The notes beneath the pieces were generated by a model. The model did not search any database. It worked only from the letters and a program-made list of their open reading frames with translations, and was not told the origin of the DNA. This document shows, one piece after another, positions 34,163 to 44,222 of a DNA stretch of 64,000 nt; within the stretch, counting starts at the first letter, position 1, and every line of letters begins with the position of its first letter. Both the position numbers and the translations under genes were made by a program. Source of the DNA: Vibrio injensis (GTDB lineage Bacteria; Pseudomonadota; Gammaproteobacteria; Enterobacterales; Vibrionaceae); NCBI RefSeq assembly GCF_001895205.1, contig NZ_BDJF01000006.1:259581-323580 (forward strand). The letters are read 5' to 3'.

Positions 34163-35845
34163 TTAAACCTGCTTCGGATAGTGCTTTTTCAATAAGCTAT
34201 GCATATTGCGCTTACGTTTGTAGGTTTCCGCCAGTGATGTTATCGCGAGATAAAAATCAGCGAGTGCGGCTGGGTGTTTAGCCAATAAGCGCTCGACGCG
34301 TTGTAAATGGTGAATGGCCTCTTGATAACCTTGGTTACTGGTGCGGTCAATACACACGCGAGCAACACGAAGGTAGTAATCCAAAGTATGTTTGGGTTTG
34401 TCCGCTACGATTTCATCGGCCAGTGTTAGCAATACATGGCTATCGGTTGGCCGAGTAGCGACCCAATCACACGCTTTTTCCCACGCTTGTTGCTCAATAT
34501 AAAACTCGACTAAGGCGCTATTGTGGTGGCTAACAAACCCGCGAGCATCGGCAGGTTGATAGTTATTGATCAATACCTGTTCGATACGAGTTAAAAACTC
34601 TGCATCCTCAATCTGGTGTGCCACTTTAAAAGTGCTCAACTCTTGGTAGCCTTGAAAAGTCGGAGCGTCAGTAAACAATCGATTAGCCAAATTCCACGCC
34701 TTAGCAACCTCGCCCAAGCTAATATAGAGGTTAACTTGCAGTTGCTCGCATTGTTGCATCTCAATATGGTTAGCTTGTTTTTTCGCTTTGGCTAACCAAA
34801 ATTCGGCTTGAAGTGGTTCCTGATGCTCAAGATAGAGTTGCACGATTTCCAGAAAATCGTCGCAGCGCCACGCGATTTTTTGCTTGATAGCGATACGCTC
34901 ATGCCAATCACTGGCGGTGCTTAGCAGTGGTATCGCCCATGTTTTCAGGTTCCATGCGTTATCACGGTTAAGTGGGGTTTTCTCAATCGCGGTTTTGCAC
35001 AATTCAAGAAATGTCTGATTGCTGCGCCAAACGGGCTCGAAGTGAGTGTCAATCGTTGGGTAAACATCAAACTCATAGTGAGTCATGCGCTCAAACATCC
35101 ACTGCGCTTTTTCCGCTTCACTCCAATCCAACTGATTGAGGATTAACGGCATTTGAACATTGATCAGCGCTTCAACCCCAAACCGTTCTCCGTTCGAATC
35201 ATCAATCTGCTCTAACACGAGATTTAAACGGGTCACTATGTAGTGAATTAATTTCCACTGCTGATCCGCTTTCAGTTCTTTCGCGGCTTCACAGATCAGT
35301 TCGAGTTGATCTTCTGCGTAAGAGAAGTAGTCGCCAACTTCACGCCAATTCCAAATCGGTTCACGGGGTAGCGCTTGGGTCACCATTTTTTTCAAATCGT
35401 TATAACTGACGCTCCGTTCAGTGAGCTGTATTTTTGCTATTAGCGTTTTCCAAGCGGATTCATCTTGTTCGAGGTAATCGAGTAGCTTCTCTAAGATTGC
35501 CTCTTCCCCTAATGTTTTTAGGTGCTTGCGGATCCGCTCGCGTTCATCATCTTGATCAATGGGCGAATCGCTAAGTAAGCAAAACGCAACGGCAGCACCA
35601 TGTTTACACATCTCTTGGTATTCAGCAGCTGGGCAAGTGCAGTAGCTTGATAATGTTTGACCACCATTGAGTTGCACACGATAAAGCTGAGAGCCTTTTA
35701 CTTCGGCATTGGCGGTATGACCATTAACGGTCAATTTACGCACCGCTCCACTGTTCGCGAGCTGCATGCCTTTTTGTAATGAGCTCGGTTCGCACAGGGC
35801 AAACAGAGCAGTAAAATCAAAGAAAGAAGAGGAATTATTAGGCAT
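34163..35845 (-). CDS. SWIM zinc-finger domain protein
   Basis: 560 residues. A SWIM motif of the form C-x-C-x8-C-x-H (CTCPAAEYQEMCKH, about residues 69-82) is followed by a long helical repeat region rich in Trp, Leu and Glu resembling TPR-like superhelices. SWIM domains bind nucleic acid or protein; similar proteins occur in many gammaproteobacteria without a known function. GGATC lies upstream of the ATG. Confidence 0.82.
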   Translation of the reverse strand: MPNNSSSFFDFTALFALCEPSSLQKGMQLANSGAVRKLTVNGHTANAEVKGSQLYRVQLNGGQTLSSYCTCPAAEYQEMCKHGAAVAFCLLSDSPIDQDDERERIRKHLKTLGEEAILEKLLDYLEQDESAWKTLIAKIQLTERSVSYNDLKKMVTQALPREPIWNWREVGDYFSYAEDQLELICEAAKELKADQQWKLIHYIVTRLNLVLEQIDDSNGERFGVEALINVQMPLILNQLDWSEAEKAQWMFERMTHYEFDVYPTIDTHFEPVWRSNQTFLELCKTAIEKTPLNRDNAWNLKTWAIPLLSTASDWHERIAIKQKIAWRCDDFLEIVQLYLEHQEPLQAEFWLAKAKKQANHIEMQQCEQLQVNLYISLGEVAKAWNLANRLFTDAPTFQGYQELSTFKVAHQIEDAEFLTRIEQVLINNYQPADARGFVSHHNSALVEFYIEQQAWEKACDWVATRPTDSHVLLTLADEIVADKPKHTLDYYLRVARVCIDRTSNQGYQEAIHHLQRVERLLAKHPAALADFYLAITSLAETYKRKRNMHSLLKKHYPKQV

Positions 35846-36080
35846 AAGCAGATCCGTTTTCGCTATCGTCGGCCTTGTCTGAACAAGACGTTGCTAGAGG
35901 TTTCACGCACTTTGCCTGTTTTGGATTGGAGCTTCAAGTCAAACATCGTGATAATGAACAAAACGGTGGCTCGTTTAACTTCATAACTGGTTTGCAATTA
36001 AATGGTTTATTTAGGAATTTCACTGAGCGATAATCTCGCACATAGGCTGCTCATATAATCAGCCTGATGATGAATATAAA

Positions 36081-37115
36081 ATGGAATTTTTAATGCTTGC
36101 CATCCCTCTTCCCTTTATAGCATCTTTGCTATTTATCATTACCGCCTTATTCATGCGTCCCAAACGTAATTGGCTAAAGTCTGGAGTATTTTGGTTCAGT
36201 ATACTCTGCTCTACGATGACCGCCGTCGTCGGATTAAGGTGGACATTTGATATTGCTTTATTACGCTGCATTCAACCTATTCTAGGCGCGATGTTGCCTG
36301 TCGCAGCCTGGCTTTGCTTTTCTAAAACTCAGCACGCAAAGACTAAATATCTCCACTGGCTTGGTCCTATTATTGTCGCAATTGCTTCTACCAATCCATC
36401 ACGAGTTTGGTTAGTCACTATTGATATTGTTTTGATTTTTCTTTATTTAGCCTACGGACTCTTACTCATAAAAGAATCATTAAAAATACCAACCCATGTC
36501 CGCCTTAATCAAATTACCACGGTTTTATTTGCTCAAAGAGCAGCAGGGCTCTTGTTACTAATGTCAGCTCTGATTGATGGGATGATCAGTTATGATTTAA
36601 TTCGTAACAGTGCTGAGCACATCAATCTTATTTTATCCTCTAGTTATCTAGTCCTGATCGCAGGAATCGTCACAACGGTAACTATCGCTAGTCAGCATAC
36701 TGTGGTTGAGCCAACAAATAACGTGATAACACAGCCCCCACTAACGGAAATAAAATCTTCATCTTTATCAATGAGTAAGCAAGAAGCAACACAGATTTGT
36801 GACAAGCTCAGCCACTTACTCACAGAAAAAGAACTGTATAAGGATGTTGATTTAACTCTAGCGAAGCTCTCAAAGTGGCTCGGAGTGCCAGCGAAGCCAC
36901 TTTCTCAAGCAATCAATCAGGTGTACGGAGAAAATATTTCCAGAGTGATCAATTCATTTAGAATAGAGCATGCTAAATCACTGCTCTTAACCAGTAATAT
37001 GTCGATCACCGAAGTTTATTTAGCGTCAGGGTTTCAAACTAAATCCAATTTCCATCGTGAGTTTTCACGTATCACGGGGCAAACACCCAGTGGCTACCGA
37101 AACTCATCATCATAA
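36081..37115 (+). CDS. AraC-family regulator with membrane-embedded N-terminus
   Basis: 344 residues. The N-terminal half has about six hydrophobic segments (from residue 5 to about 210); the C-terminal 100 residues are an AraC-type double helix-turn-helix: LAKLSKWLGVPAKPLSQAIN and SITEVYLASGFQTKSNFHRE ... TGQTPSGYR. A membrane sensor directly linked to DNA binding. The start is ambiguous: ATG at 36081 lacks a clear ribosome binding site, while ATG at 36093 has GGA seven bases upstream. Convergent with a secreted hydrolase gene 28 bp away. Confidence 0.88.
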   Translation: MEFLMLAIPLPFIASLLFIITALFMRPKRNWLKSGVFWFSILCSTMTAVVGLRWTFDIALLRCIQPILGAMLPVAAWLCFSKTQHAKTKYLHWLGPIIVAIASTNPSRVWLVTIDIVLIFLYLAYGLLLIKESLKIPTHVRLNQITTVLFAQRAAGLLLLMSALIDGMISYDLIRNSAEHINLILSSSYLVLIAGIVTTVTIASQHTVVEPTNNVITQPPLTEIKSSSLSMSKQEATQICDKLSHLLTEKELYKDVDLTLAKLSKWLGVPAKPLSQAINQVYGENISRVINSFRIEHAKSLLLTSNMSITEVYLASGFQTKSNFHREFSRITGQTPSGYRNSSS

Positions 37116-37143
37116 TGCTATCAAGCCCTTCCTAAATATGACA

Positions 37144-38175
37144 CTAAGCTTGCTCACGCTCCTTGCTTAAAAACAATAAAATATCGGCAAATATGCTTTG
37201 ATGGAGATCGCTACGCGTTATGCCTCTTCCATCTTTACAAATGATACCGTCACCTTGCACTTCTTCTTCAAGTAAATGGATTGCACCAGGCTTGCAAATG
37301 GGTAAAAAACTAAAATGCATCGCTTGCTCATACACTTTATAACGCCGTGATAGTAGCGGTATGTGTTCAGCTAAAAAACCTGACTCTTGAGTTTGAGGGA
37401 GATCGCCAATATCAATGCCAGCCGCCAAAATCAAAACTGGTGTTTTTATTTTACGAAGACTAGAGGAGGAAAAGCTGCGCGCTAAGCCTAGATCTAAGCT
37501 GATTACTTGCTTAATACGCTCATCGTGCAATCTTGCTGATAGAGGTTCATTGGGTTGTGACTCGGCCAATCCTAGCTCTTTTGCCAACCCACAGGTTCTA
37601 GGGTTTGGGTACAAAAGACATTGCTGATGAAAAAAAGTGCGATCTACCTGAGCGCCAACCAGTTGTAACACGGTCCAGCCACCTAAAGAATGCCCTATCG
37701 CAGTCACATTCGTACGATCAATCACGCCGGACCACTGCTCATCAGACAATAAATAATCAAGCAGCCGGCTTAAATCCTTGGGTCTTTGCCACCATTGCGC
37801 CGCTTGTTGAGGAGATGAATCAAGTGTCGTTGTTCCAGGGTGATCAACCGCTGCAACAACATAACCCTGCTCAACCAACTTCACCGCTAGCCAATGCTGG
37901 TTTCGCCAGTTACCTCGATAACCATGAGAAAGCACCACCAAAGGGGCAGAAGCGGTATTTACTGCACCATTTCCTATCACTGAATTACCTTGAAAAACTG
38001 GATTATCAGCAATCAAAGTGACTTGATTGGACGGCTTAGCTGGGTACCAGATGGATATAGATAAGGGCCTTTCTAAAGATTGGCTGATAACCTTTTGTTG
38101 GAAGCCAATCTCTGTAGCCGCAATACTTGATGGTAACATCAGTACCATAGTAATAAATGAATAAAACCAACGCAT
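37144..38175 (-). CDS. Secreted alpha/beta hydrolase (PAF-acetylhydrolase/dienelactone-hydrolase type)
   Basis: 343 residues with a signal peptide (MRWFYSFITMVLMLPSSIAA). Alpha/beta fold with oxyanion segment PLVVLSHGYRGNWRN, nucleophile elbow AIGHSLGGWT, an Asp strand TPVLILAAGIDIGD, and a late His (AMHFSFLP). Probable periplasmic or secreted esterase; substrate unknown. AAAGGAG ribosome binding site. Confidence 0.85.
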   Translation of the reverse strand: MRWFYSFITMVLMLPSSIAATEIGFQQKVISQSLERPLSISIWYPAKPSNQVTLIADNPVFQGNSVIGNGAVNTASAPLVVLSHGYRGNWRNQHWLAVKLVEQGYVVAAVDHPGTTTLDSSPQQAAQWWQRPKDLSRLLDYLLSDEQWSGVIDRTNVTAIGHSLGGWTVLQLVGAQVDRTFFHQQCLLYPNPRTCGLAKELGLAESQPNEPLSARLHDERIKQVISLDLGLARSFSSSSLRKIKTPVLILAAGIDIGDLPQTQESGFLAEHIPLLSRRYKVYEQAMHFSFLPICKPGAIHLLEEEVQGDGIICKDGRGITRSDLHQSIFADILLFLSKEREQA

Positions 38176-38340
38176 AACCCGCTCCTTTATAAATGATAAT
38201 CTGCAGAGCTAGGTTCTGATATCGCGCTTTCTAATGCGTCCTCAATCCGGTTTTAGGACCTAAAAAATAAACCAAACCCACCCAAAAACTGGCACTAGTC
38301 ACACAAAAATATATAAACAAGAATCTTCTTACACCTTGAG

Positions 38341-38356
38341 TGTGATTTTTATCACT
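38341..38356 (+). promoter_or_regulatory. Candidate CRP site upstream of the EEP lipoprotein gene
   Basis: TGTGATTTTTATCACT fits TGTGA-N6-TCACA with one mismatch and lies about 115 bases before the start codon at 38470. The 294-bp gap (38176-38469) shows no other clear element. Confidence 0.55.
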
Positions 38357-38469
38357 TACAACAAGTAAGCATATCCTTACCATTCAGATAACGAATCAAT
38401 GTGTCTTATCTGTCTGTATCGTTTAAATCGGTTTTGTTTTGAATGGACAGTTACTCTATGGTGTGAATA

Positions 38470-39837
38470 ATGAAAAAAATGCGACTTGCTCCGACCGCTT
38501 TGCTGCTCAGTAGCGCACTGCTCGTGGGCTGTAATCAGGATATCGATACCATGGCAACACCTGAAAAAACGCTTAAAATTGCTACCTATAATCTCTCTTT
38601 TGACCGTAACACCTTTGCACAACTGGTGACTGAAATGCAGGTCGAACCTGCGCAGCAGCAAGCTTTGGTTGAAGCTTACTTAGCGGGCAAGATTGAACAA
38701 AAAGACAAAACATTAGCGCAAAACGTTATCCAGATCCGCAATGTCGCGGCGGTTATTCAACATAATCGCCCTGATGTATTGATGATGGCGGAATTCAATA
38801 ATGATGGTACTGGTGAAGATACTTCGGCGTTGATCGGCTTTCAAAACAATTATTTATCTGTCGCACAAAGCCGACAAGGCGCAGGAGGCGAGCCAGATCT
38901 AGAACCGATTCATTATCCGTTTGCTAAAGCCTACGCCACTAATACCGGGCTATTGAGTGAATTTGATTTGGATAATAATGGCCAAAAGGGTCAGTTACCG
39001 GGCGATGCTTGGGGATTTGGTTTTTATCACGGCCAATACGCGTTTGCTTTACTGTCTAAGTACCCGATTGATGCGAGCCAAACGCGCACCTTCCAGCACT
39101 TTAAATGGAAAGATATGGCTGGAGCAGAAAACCCCAAGATCACCATCTGTGATGGCTCACAAAAAATTCCTCAAGGCATGGTGTGTGGCGATGCTTGGTA
39201 TAGCGATGCAGAATGGCAACAGGTACGTTTATCGTCTAAAAACCATGTGGATGCGCCGATTGTGATTCCAACTGTCGATGGGGATCAAGTGATCCATTTA
39301 CTGATGTCTCACCCGACGCCCCCAGTCTTTGACCCTGGTAAAAATCAGCAACAAAACGCTGCAGAAGTGCAGTTTTGGCACCATTACATACAAAATCAGC
39401 CCTATTTTTATGATGACAAAGGTAAAACAGGGGGATTAGCCAACAATGAGAAGTTTGTCATCATGGGCGATTTAAACCTCGATCCGGTCGCTGGTGATGG
39501 GTTAAGTGAAATAATGCAAGCGCTGCATGCTGATCCGCTACTCAATCAAAAGGTGACTCAAGGGACGCTTTACCCAAGTAGCCTTGGTGCCGCTGAATTT
39601 GCTGCGCAGCGATCATCAACTCATCCTCATCCACAGCGAATCACGTCCACTTTTGGCTTAGGCGTTGATTATGCTCTGCCTTCGGCCAACTTAACGGTTA
39701 TTGATTCAGGTGTTTACTGGCCAGCGTCTGATCAAGTGGGTTATCGTTTAATGAATGACTCGCGTTTGGGCCGTTATGGAGATGGTAAAGATGTCTCTTC
39801 CGACCATCGCCTACTATGGGTTGAAGTGAAGTTATAG
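38470..39837 (+). CDS. Endonuclease/exonuclease/phosphatase-family lipoprotein
   Basis: 455 residues. Lipoprotein signal peptide MKKMRLAPTALLLSSALLVGC, then an EEP-fold enzyme: LKIATYNLSFD (first metal-site strand), MMAEFNN, VIMGDLNLDPVAGDG (catalytic Asp/Asn) and the C-terminal SSDHRLLWVEV (His). Probably a surface or periplasmic phosphoesterase; the substrate could be nucleic acid, phosphate ester or lipid. A CRP-like site lies upstream. Confidence 0.85.
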   Translation: MKKMRLAPTALLLSSALLVGCNQDIDTMATPEKTLKIATYNLSFDRNTFAQLVTEMQVEPAQQQALVEAYLAGKIEQKDKTLAQNVIQIRNVAAVIQHNRPDVLMMAEFNNDGTGEDTSALIGFQNNYLSVAQSRQGAGGEPDLEPIHYPFAKAYATNTGLLSEFDLDNNGQKGQLPGDAWGFGFYHGQYAFALLSKYPIDASQTRTFQHFKWKDMAGAENPKITICDGSQKIPQGMVCGDAWYSDAEWQQVRLSSKNHVDAPIVIPTVDGDQVIHLLMSHPTPPVFDPGKNQQQNAAEVQFWHHYIQNQPYFYDDKGKTGGLANNEKFVIMGDLNLDPVAGDGLSEIMQALHADPLLNQKVTQGTLYPSSLGAAEFAAQRSSTHPHPQRITSTFGLGVDYALPSANLTVIDSGVYWPASDQVGYRLMNDSRLGRYGDGKDVSSDHRLLWVEVKL

Positions 39838-39862
39838 GGCATCCCAAGTTGTTGGGGGGATA

Positions 39863-39888
39863 AGAAAAGAGGCTCTATTTAGAGCCTC
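39863..39888 (-). terminator. Terminator after mgtE (distal copy)
   Basis: GAGGCTCT (39869-39876) and AGAGCCTC (39881-39888) with loop ATTT; on the minus strand it is followed by TTTTCTT. Confidence 0.8.
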
Positions 39889-39900
39889 AATCAAGCAAGT

Positions 39901-41271
39901 TTAACCAACCGCTGGAAAATCTAAAATGCTGGTGGCGACTGAGAAATAGATAATAACCCCGACCGCATCGGCAATAGTGGTAACCAGTGGTGCACTGGCC
40001 GATGCCGGATCAAACTTAAGTTTACTGAGAATAAATGGCAGTGACATCCCGACCAGCGATCCAACCACCACCACGATTTGCATGGTTAACGCTACCACTA
40101 AAGCAATTTCTGGACCACCGCGCCATAAACCAAGCAGCGATACCGCAATCGCCATAGTGATACCCAGTAAACCGGCGATAAACAGTTCTTTAGCCAGCAT
40201 TTTCGCCCAGTCTTTACCAATGACTTCGCCGGTTGCAATCGCACGGACCATCAGCGTTGCCGACTGTGCCCCGGCGTTACCACTACTACCAATCAATAAG
40301 GGTAAGAAAAAGACCAGCGCAACATAGGCTTGAATTGTATCTTCAAAATAGGCGATCCCCGCTCCAGAAAAGAGATTACCGAACACCAGTAATACCAACC
40401 AAAACACGCGCTTACGGTACATTAAGCTCACTGATGCATCTTTGAGGTTACCGGAGAAGTCAACCGCGGCAGATTTGTGAATCGAACGATCGGCCTCTTC
40501 TTCTGCAACGTCCATCGCATCATCATAAGTCACAATACCGACCATGCGATTTTGTTGATCCAAGACCGGAAGAGCGAGTAAGTCATATTTACTGATCGCT
40601 TGCGCGGCGACATTTTGCGCTTCATCCACCCGCACAAAAATCAGCACTTGGGTCATGATTTTGCCAACCGTTAGACTTGGCTCAGAAATCATCAAATCAC
40701 GCAGGGAAACGGTACCTTGCAGATGCATTTGCTCATCAACAACGTAAGCTTGGTAAATAGTTTCTCGCTCACTGGCGATTTTCCGTAGTTGGTTGATGGC
40801 TTCTTCAACGGTTTGATGGGCATCGAGTGTTGCGAAATCCGAGGTCATTAATGCCCCGACGCTCTCCTCTGGATAAGAGACTAAGCGCTGAATATCGCGC
40901 CGGTCTTCATCATCCATTTGTTGTAAAACTTCATGCTGAAACTCGGGCTCTAATTGGGTCAGTAAATCGGCGCGTTCATCATGAGGCATGAGCTCCGTCA
41001 TTTGTGCGAGCTCTTGCGCATTAAGCTCTTCAGCGAGCTTTTCTTGCCAACGCAAGGAAAAATAACCAAATAGAGCGGCTTGTTTTTCTAACGAAATCAG
41101 TAGTAATAATTGCCCCGCTTCTTTAGCGGTTAAACTTTGATTATCCAACAATTCGGTCAAGGCTTCTGCGCAGTCAGCCAGTGGGTGCTCTTCAACAAAG
41201 CGTTCCATAGCCTCGGCATTTTGACTGATGTGCAGCGCCATGAGGTCTTGGGTCATGATATTGATTGACAT
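39901..41271 (-). CDS. mgtE: Magnesium transporter MgtE, copy 1
   Basis: 456-residue Mg2+ channel. N-terminal helical MgtE_N domain (about 25-130), paired CBS domains (about 135-265, MTSDFATLDAHQTVEEA and VLIFVRVDEAQNVAAQA), and five membrane helices from about 285. The pore region retains the conserved TTIADAVGVIIYF segment with its selectivity Asp. The first pore motif reads IGSSGNAGAQSATL instead of IDSGGNAGSQSATL in the neighbouring paralogue. The two copies are very similar along their full length and flank an MgtC-like gene. Confidence 0.93.
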   Translation of the reverse strand: MSINIMTQDLMALHISQNAEAMERFVEEHPLADCAEALTELLDNQSLTAKEAGQLLLLISLEKQAALFGYFSLRWQEKLAEELNAQELAQMTELMPHDERADLLTQLEPEFQHEVLQQMDDEDRRDIQRLVSYPEESVGALMTSDFATLDAHQTVEEAINQLRKIASERETIYQAYVVDEQMHLQGTVSLRDLMISEPSLTVGKIMTQVLIFVRVDEAQNVAAQAISKYDLLALPVLDQQNRMVGIVTYDDAMDVAEEEADRSIHKSAAVDFSGNLKDASVSLMYRKRVFWLVLLVFGNLFSGAGIAYFEDTIQAYVALVFFLPLLIGSSGNAGAQSATLMVRAIATGEVIGKDWAKMLAKELFIAGLLGITMAIAVSLLGLWRGGPEIALVVALTMQIVVVVGSLVGMSLPFILSKLKFDPASASAPLVTTIADAVGVIIYFSVATSILDFPAVG

Positions 41272-41548
41272 TTAAATACTCTTTTCATTGTCATGTGAGC
41301 ATGAATCAACATCATTATTGTTTTATCTTATCAAATGCTCTTAGCTGCTAAAGACACTGAGAGATAAAATAATAATGAGACGAATAGCATGCAAATGGCT
41401 GATTTTAGCACAGTTATATGACAACCAGAGTGAAGAAAAAGAAAAATCAGGTGATTCTGACAACCAACTAAGACAATGGATATCGACAGAACCGCCTGAT
41501 TAACCTTGGGCATAGCAAGAGAATTCAACGTCCCTAGGCGATAGTGAA

Positions 41549-42256
41549 TTAAGCCTCAACCACTTGCCAACTTGCCAGTGAAACAGTCGGCTCTAAACTT
41601 AGTCGACCAATGACTCGTTCAATGTGTGAATCAGTCCGCTGTGTTGCCATTACCGAAGAGATGACACGTACCTGAGTCTGTTTATCTTGGATTAAAGTTT
41701 CACTTTCTAACTTTTGTAATTGCAAAGCCCCCGAAGAGACACCTTGCAATAATAAAGCTCGAACATGCGCTTCATCAGTTTCTAAACAAACTACCTCTAA
41801 ACGGTATTGCCACCAGCATTCCGCTTGTTGGACCGATTCTACAGGGCGATGGTTTATAAACCTGACTAATGGCCGTAATAGGGTATTGGTGGCTAAAATA
41901 ACGATCGTCACCGCAAGTGCGCCTGCCCACTGATTGGCACCAATCATCACTCCTATCGCGGCAGAGCACCACAAAGTAGCCGCGGTATTTAAGCCGCGAA
42001 TATTGGCTCCTTCTTTCATTATGACGCCAGCACCGAGAAAACCGATACCTGAGACCACCTGCGCTGCCACGCGTGTTGGACTGGCATCGCCATCAACCAT
42101 CATCGACATCAGAGTAAAGCTTGCGGCACCAAGGGACACTAAAGCATTCGTTCTTAGCCCAGCCATACGTTGATGCCATTGACGCTCAAGCCCAACCATA
42201 GCACCTAAACCTGCAGCTAACATGAGCGGCAGAATAAAATCAAACATTTCCCACAT
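41549..42256 (-). CDS. MgtC/SapB-family membrane protein
   Basis: 235 residues with about five N-terminal membrane helices including LERQWHQRMAGLRTNALVSLGA and QVVSGIGFLGAGVIMKEG, the MgtC/SapB signature, and a C-terminal soluble ACT-like domain. MgtC-like proteins act in adaptation to low magnesium and regulate ATP synthase or phosphate uptake in other bacteria; the exact role here is inferred. Lies between two mgtE copies. GGAG precedes the start at 42256. The 277-bp gap to the distal mgtE shows no clear structure. Confidence 0.9.
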   Translation of the reverse strand: MWEMFDFILPLMLAAGLGAMVGLERQWHQRMAGLRTNALVSLGAASFTLMSMMVDGDASPTRVAAQVVSGIGFLGAGVIMKEGANIRGLNTAATLWCSAAIGVMIGANQWAGALAVTIVILATNTLLRPLVRFINHRPVESVQQAECWWQYRLEVVCLETDEAHVRALLLQGVSSGALQLQKLESETLIQDKQTQVRVISSVMATQRTDSHIERVIGRLSLEPTVSLASWQVVEA

Positions 42257-42332
42257 GATTTACTCTCCTTGCTAGGACTATGAAGCCTTGACAAACGTTA
42301 GCAATGCCAAAGCTCCTAGCCTATCAACCCAC

Positions 42333-43703
42333 TTAAACCGTTGGTGGGAAATCCAAAATCATGGTTGCTACGGAGAAGTAAATGATGACTCCCACCGCAT
42401 CGGCAATCGTAGTGATCAATGGCGCACTGGCTGATGCAGGATCAAACTTCAGTTTGCTGAGGATAAATGGTAAAGACATACCAACAACCGAGCCAACAAT
42501 CACTACAATTTGCATGGTAATTGCCACGACTAAAGCGATCTCTGGCCCACCGCGCCATAAGCCAAGCATCGATACCGCGACAGCCATGGTTACGCCGAGT
42601 AGCCCCGCTATCATCACCTCTCTACCAAGCATTTTGGCCCAATCTTTACCAATAACTTCTCCGGTAGCCAGTGCCCGCACCATCAAGGTGGCTGACTGAG
42701 ATCCCGCATTACCCCCACTGTCGATAAGTAGCGGTAAAAAGAAGACCAACGCCACATAGGCATGGATGGTATCTTCAAAATGGGCAATCCCCGCTCCAGA
42801 AAATAGGTTACCAAAAACCAGTAACACCAGCCAAAATACGCGCTTACGGTACATTAATCCCACTGAGGCCTCTTTTAAGTTGCCTGTGAAATCGACCGCT
42901 GCCGACTTGTGCATATGACGATCGGCTTCTTCTTCTGCCACATCCATCGCATCGTCGTAAGTCACAATACCCACTAGACGATTTTGTTCATCGACTACGG
43001 GTAACGCGAGCAAATCATATTTACTGATCGCTTGTGCTGCGACGTTTTGATCTTCATCGACTCGGACAAAAATCAACACTCGGGTCATGATCTTACCCAC
43101 AGTTGAGCTGGGTTCTGAAATCACCAAATCGCGCAGTGACACTGTACCTTGTAAACGCTGCTGTTCATCGACCACATAAGCCTGATAGATAGTTTCGGTT
43201 TGCTTAGCAATGCTGCGCAATTTTTGCATCGCTTGTTCAACCGTATAATCAGCAGCAAGCACAGCAAAATCAGAGGTCATCACCGCACCAACACTCTCCT
43301 CTGGATAAGAAACCAGCCTTTGAATGTCGGAACGCTCTTCGCTATCCATTTGCTCTAATACTTGCTGCTGAAGCTCGGGCTCCAACTGAGTCAATAAATC
43401 GGCTCGTTCATCGTGTGGCATCAGCTCAGTTAATTGAGTAAGAAGCTGAGCATCCATTTGCTCAGCCAACTTTTCTTGCCACGTTAAACTAAAATAACCA
43501 AACAGAGCCACTTGCTTTTCTAATGGCAGTAAGGCGATCAGTTGGCATACCTCTTGTTCCGTTAATTGTTGCTCAGTTAATAACTGCGCAAAAGCTTCAG
43601 CACAGTCCGCCAAAGGATGTTGGTCGATAAAACGTAGCATCGCGGATTGATTATGGCTGATGTGCAGTGCCAACAGCTCTTGAGTCATGATAGAAACAGA
43701 CAT
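42333..43703 (-). CDS. mgtE: Magnesium transporter MgtE, copy 2
   Basis: 456 residues, same length and domain plan as the copy at 39901-41271: MgtE_N, two CBS domains, five-helix pore domain with IDSGGNAGSQSATLMVRALA and the TTIADAVG pore segment. Most divergence from its paralogue lies in the N-terminal domain. AAGGGAAG ribosome binding site. Only 12 bases after the CBS gene, so the two are co-transcribed. Confidence 0.94.
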   Translation of the reverse strand: MSVSIMTQELLALHISHNQSAMLRFIDQHPLADCAEAFAQLLTEQQLTEQEVCQLIALLPLEKQVALFGYFSLTWQEKLAEQMDAQLLTQLTELMPHDERADLLTQLEPELQQQVLEQMDSEERSDIQRLVSYPEESVGAVMTSDFAVLAADYTVEQAMQKLRSIAKQTETIYQAYVVDEQQRLQGTVSLRDLVISEPSSTVGKIMTRVLIFVRVDEDQNVAAQAISKYDLLALPVVDEQNRLVGIVTYDDAMDVAEEEADRHMHKSAAVDFTGNLKEASVGLMYRKRVFWLVLLVFGNLFSGAGIAHFEDTIHAYVALVFFLPLLIDSGGNAGSQSATLMVRALATGEVIGKDWAKMLGREVMIAGLLGVTMAVAVSMLGLWRGGPEIALVVAITMQIVVIVGSVVGMSLPFILSKLKFDPASASAPLITTIADAVGVIIYFSVATMILDFPPTV

Positions 43704-43715
43704 CGTGCTCTTCCC

Positions 43716-44222
43716 TTAGTGCTTCCAAAAACGCACAAAGCGTTTCCAGCCAGATGAAGTTTTAGCCACACCTTGATCATTAAGTTCAAGTTGGTGACGA
43801 ATGATCGCGCGGGCAGCGTTTAATTCCAAGACACCCACGACACGGTGGCGGCTATCCAAAATTGGCAGCACGGGCCATTGGCTTTTTCTCAGTTGTAATG
43901 CGGCTGGGTAAGCTTCGCTTAAGGCGAAAGTATAATGATTAGCCCCTTGCACCAGTGCTGTGACAGGCTGAGTTTTATCAGCACATAATAAACGGCTAAT
44001 AGACACCAAACCTTGGTACTCAGCGCGATCATTAATCAACGCAATAACATGAACGGAAGAAGAAAACAGCGGGCTCGCTTTGAGCATAGTGATCACTTCT
44101 TGCACCTGTAATTGGTCACTGACACAGAAAAAATCACGCTTAGCGTGGCTCAATACTGCGCGTTGTACTGGGGTACGGGCTTTTTTTACATCAGCGATGT
44201 AATGCGTACGAAAAACTGTCAT
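43716..44222 (-). CDS. CBS-domain protein, first gene of the magnesium operon
   Basis: 168 residues from MTVFRTHYIADVKKARTPVQ. The open frame extends 18 codons upstream but ATG at 44222 follows an AGGAG ribosome binding site. Two divergent CBS motifs (residues about 25-80 and 95-150, e.g. WPVLPILDSRHRVVGVLELN). It lacks a membrane part; CBS domains bind adenosine nucleotides or Mg2+, so it may sense the same signal as the CBS domains of MgtE. Its start codon abuts a hairpin that covers the ribosome binding site. Confidence 0.8.
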   Translation of the reverse strand: MTVFRTHYIADVKKARTPVQRAVLSHAKRDFFCVSDQLQVQEVITMLKASPLFSSSVHVIALINDRAEYQGLVSISRLLCADKTQPVTALVQGANHYTFALSEAYPAALQLRKSQWPVLPILDSRHRVVGVLELNAARAIIRHQLELNDQGVAKTSSGWKRFVRFWKH

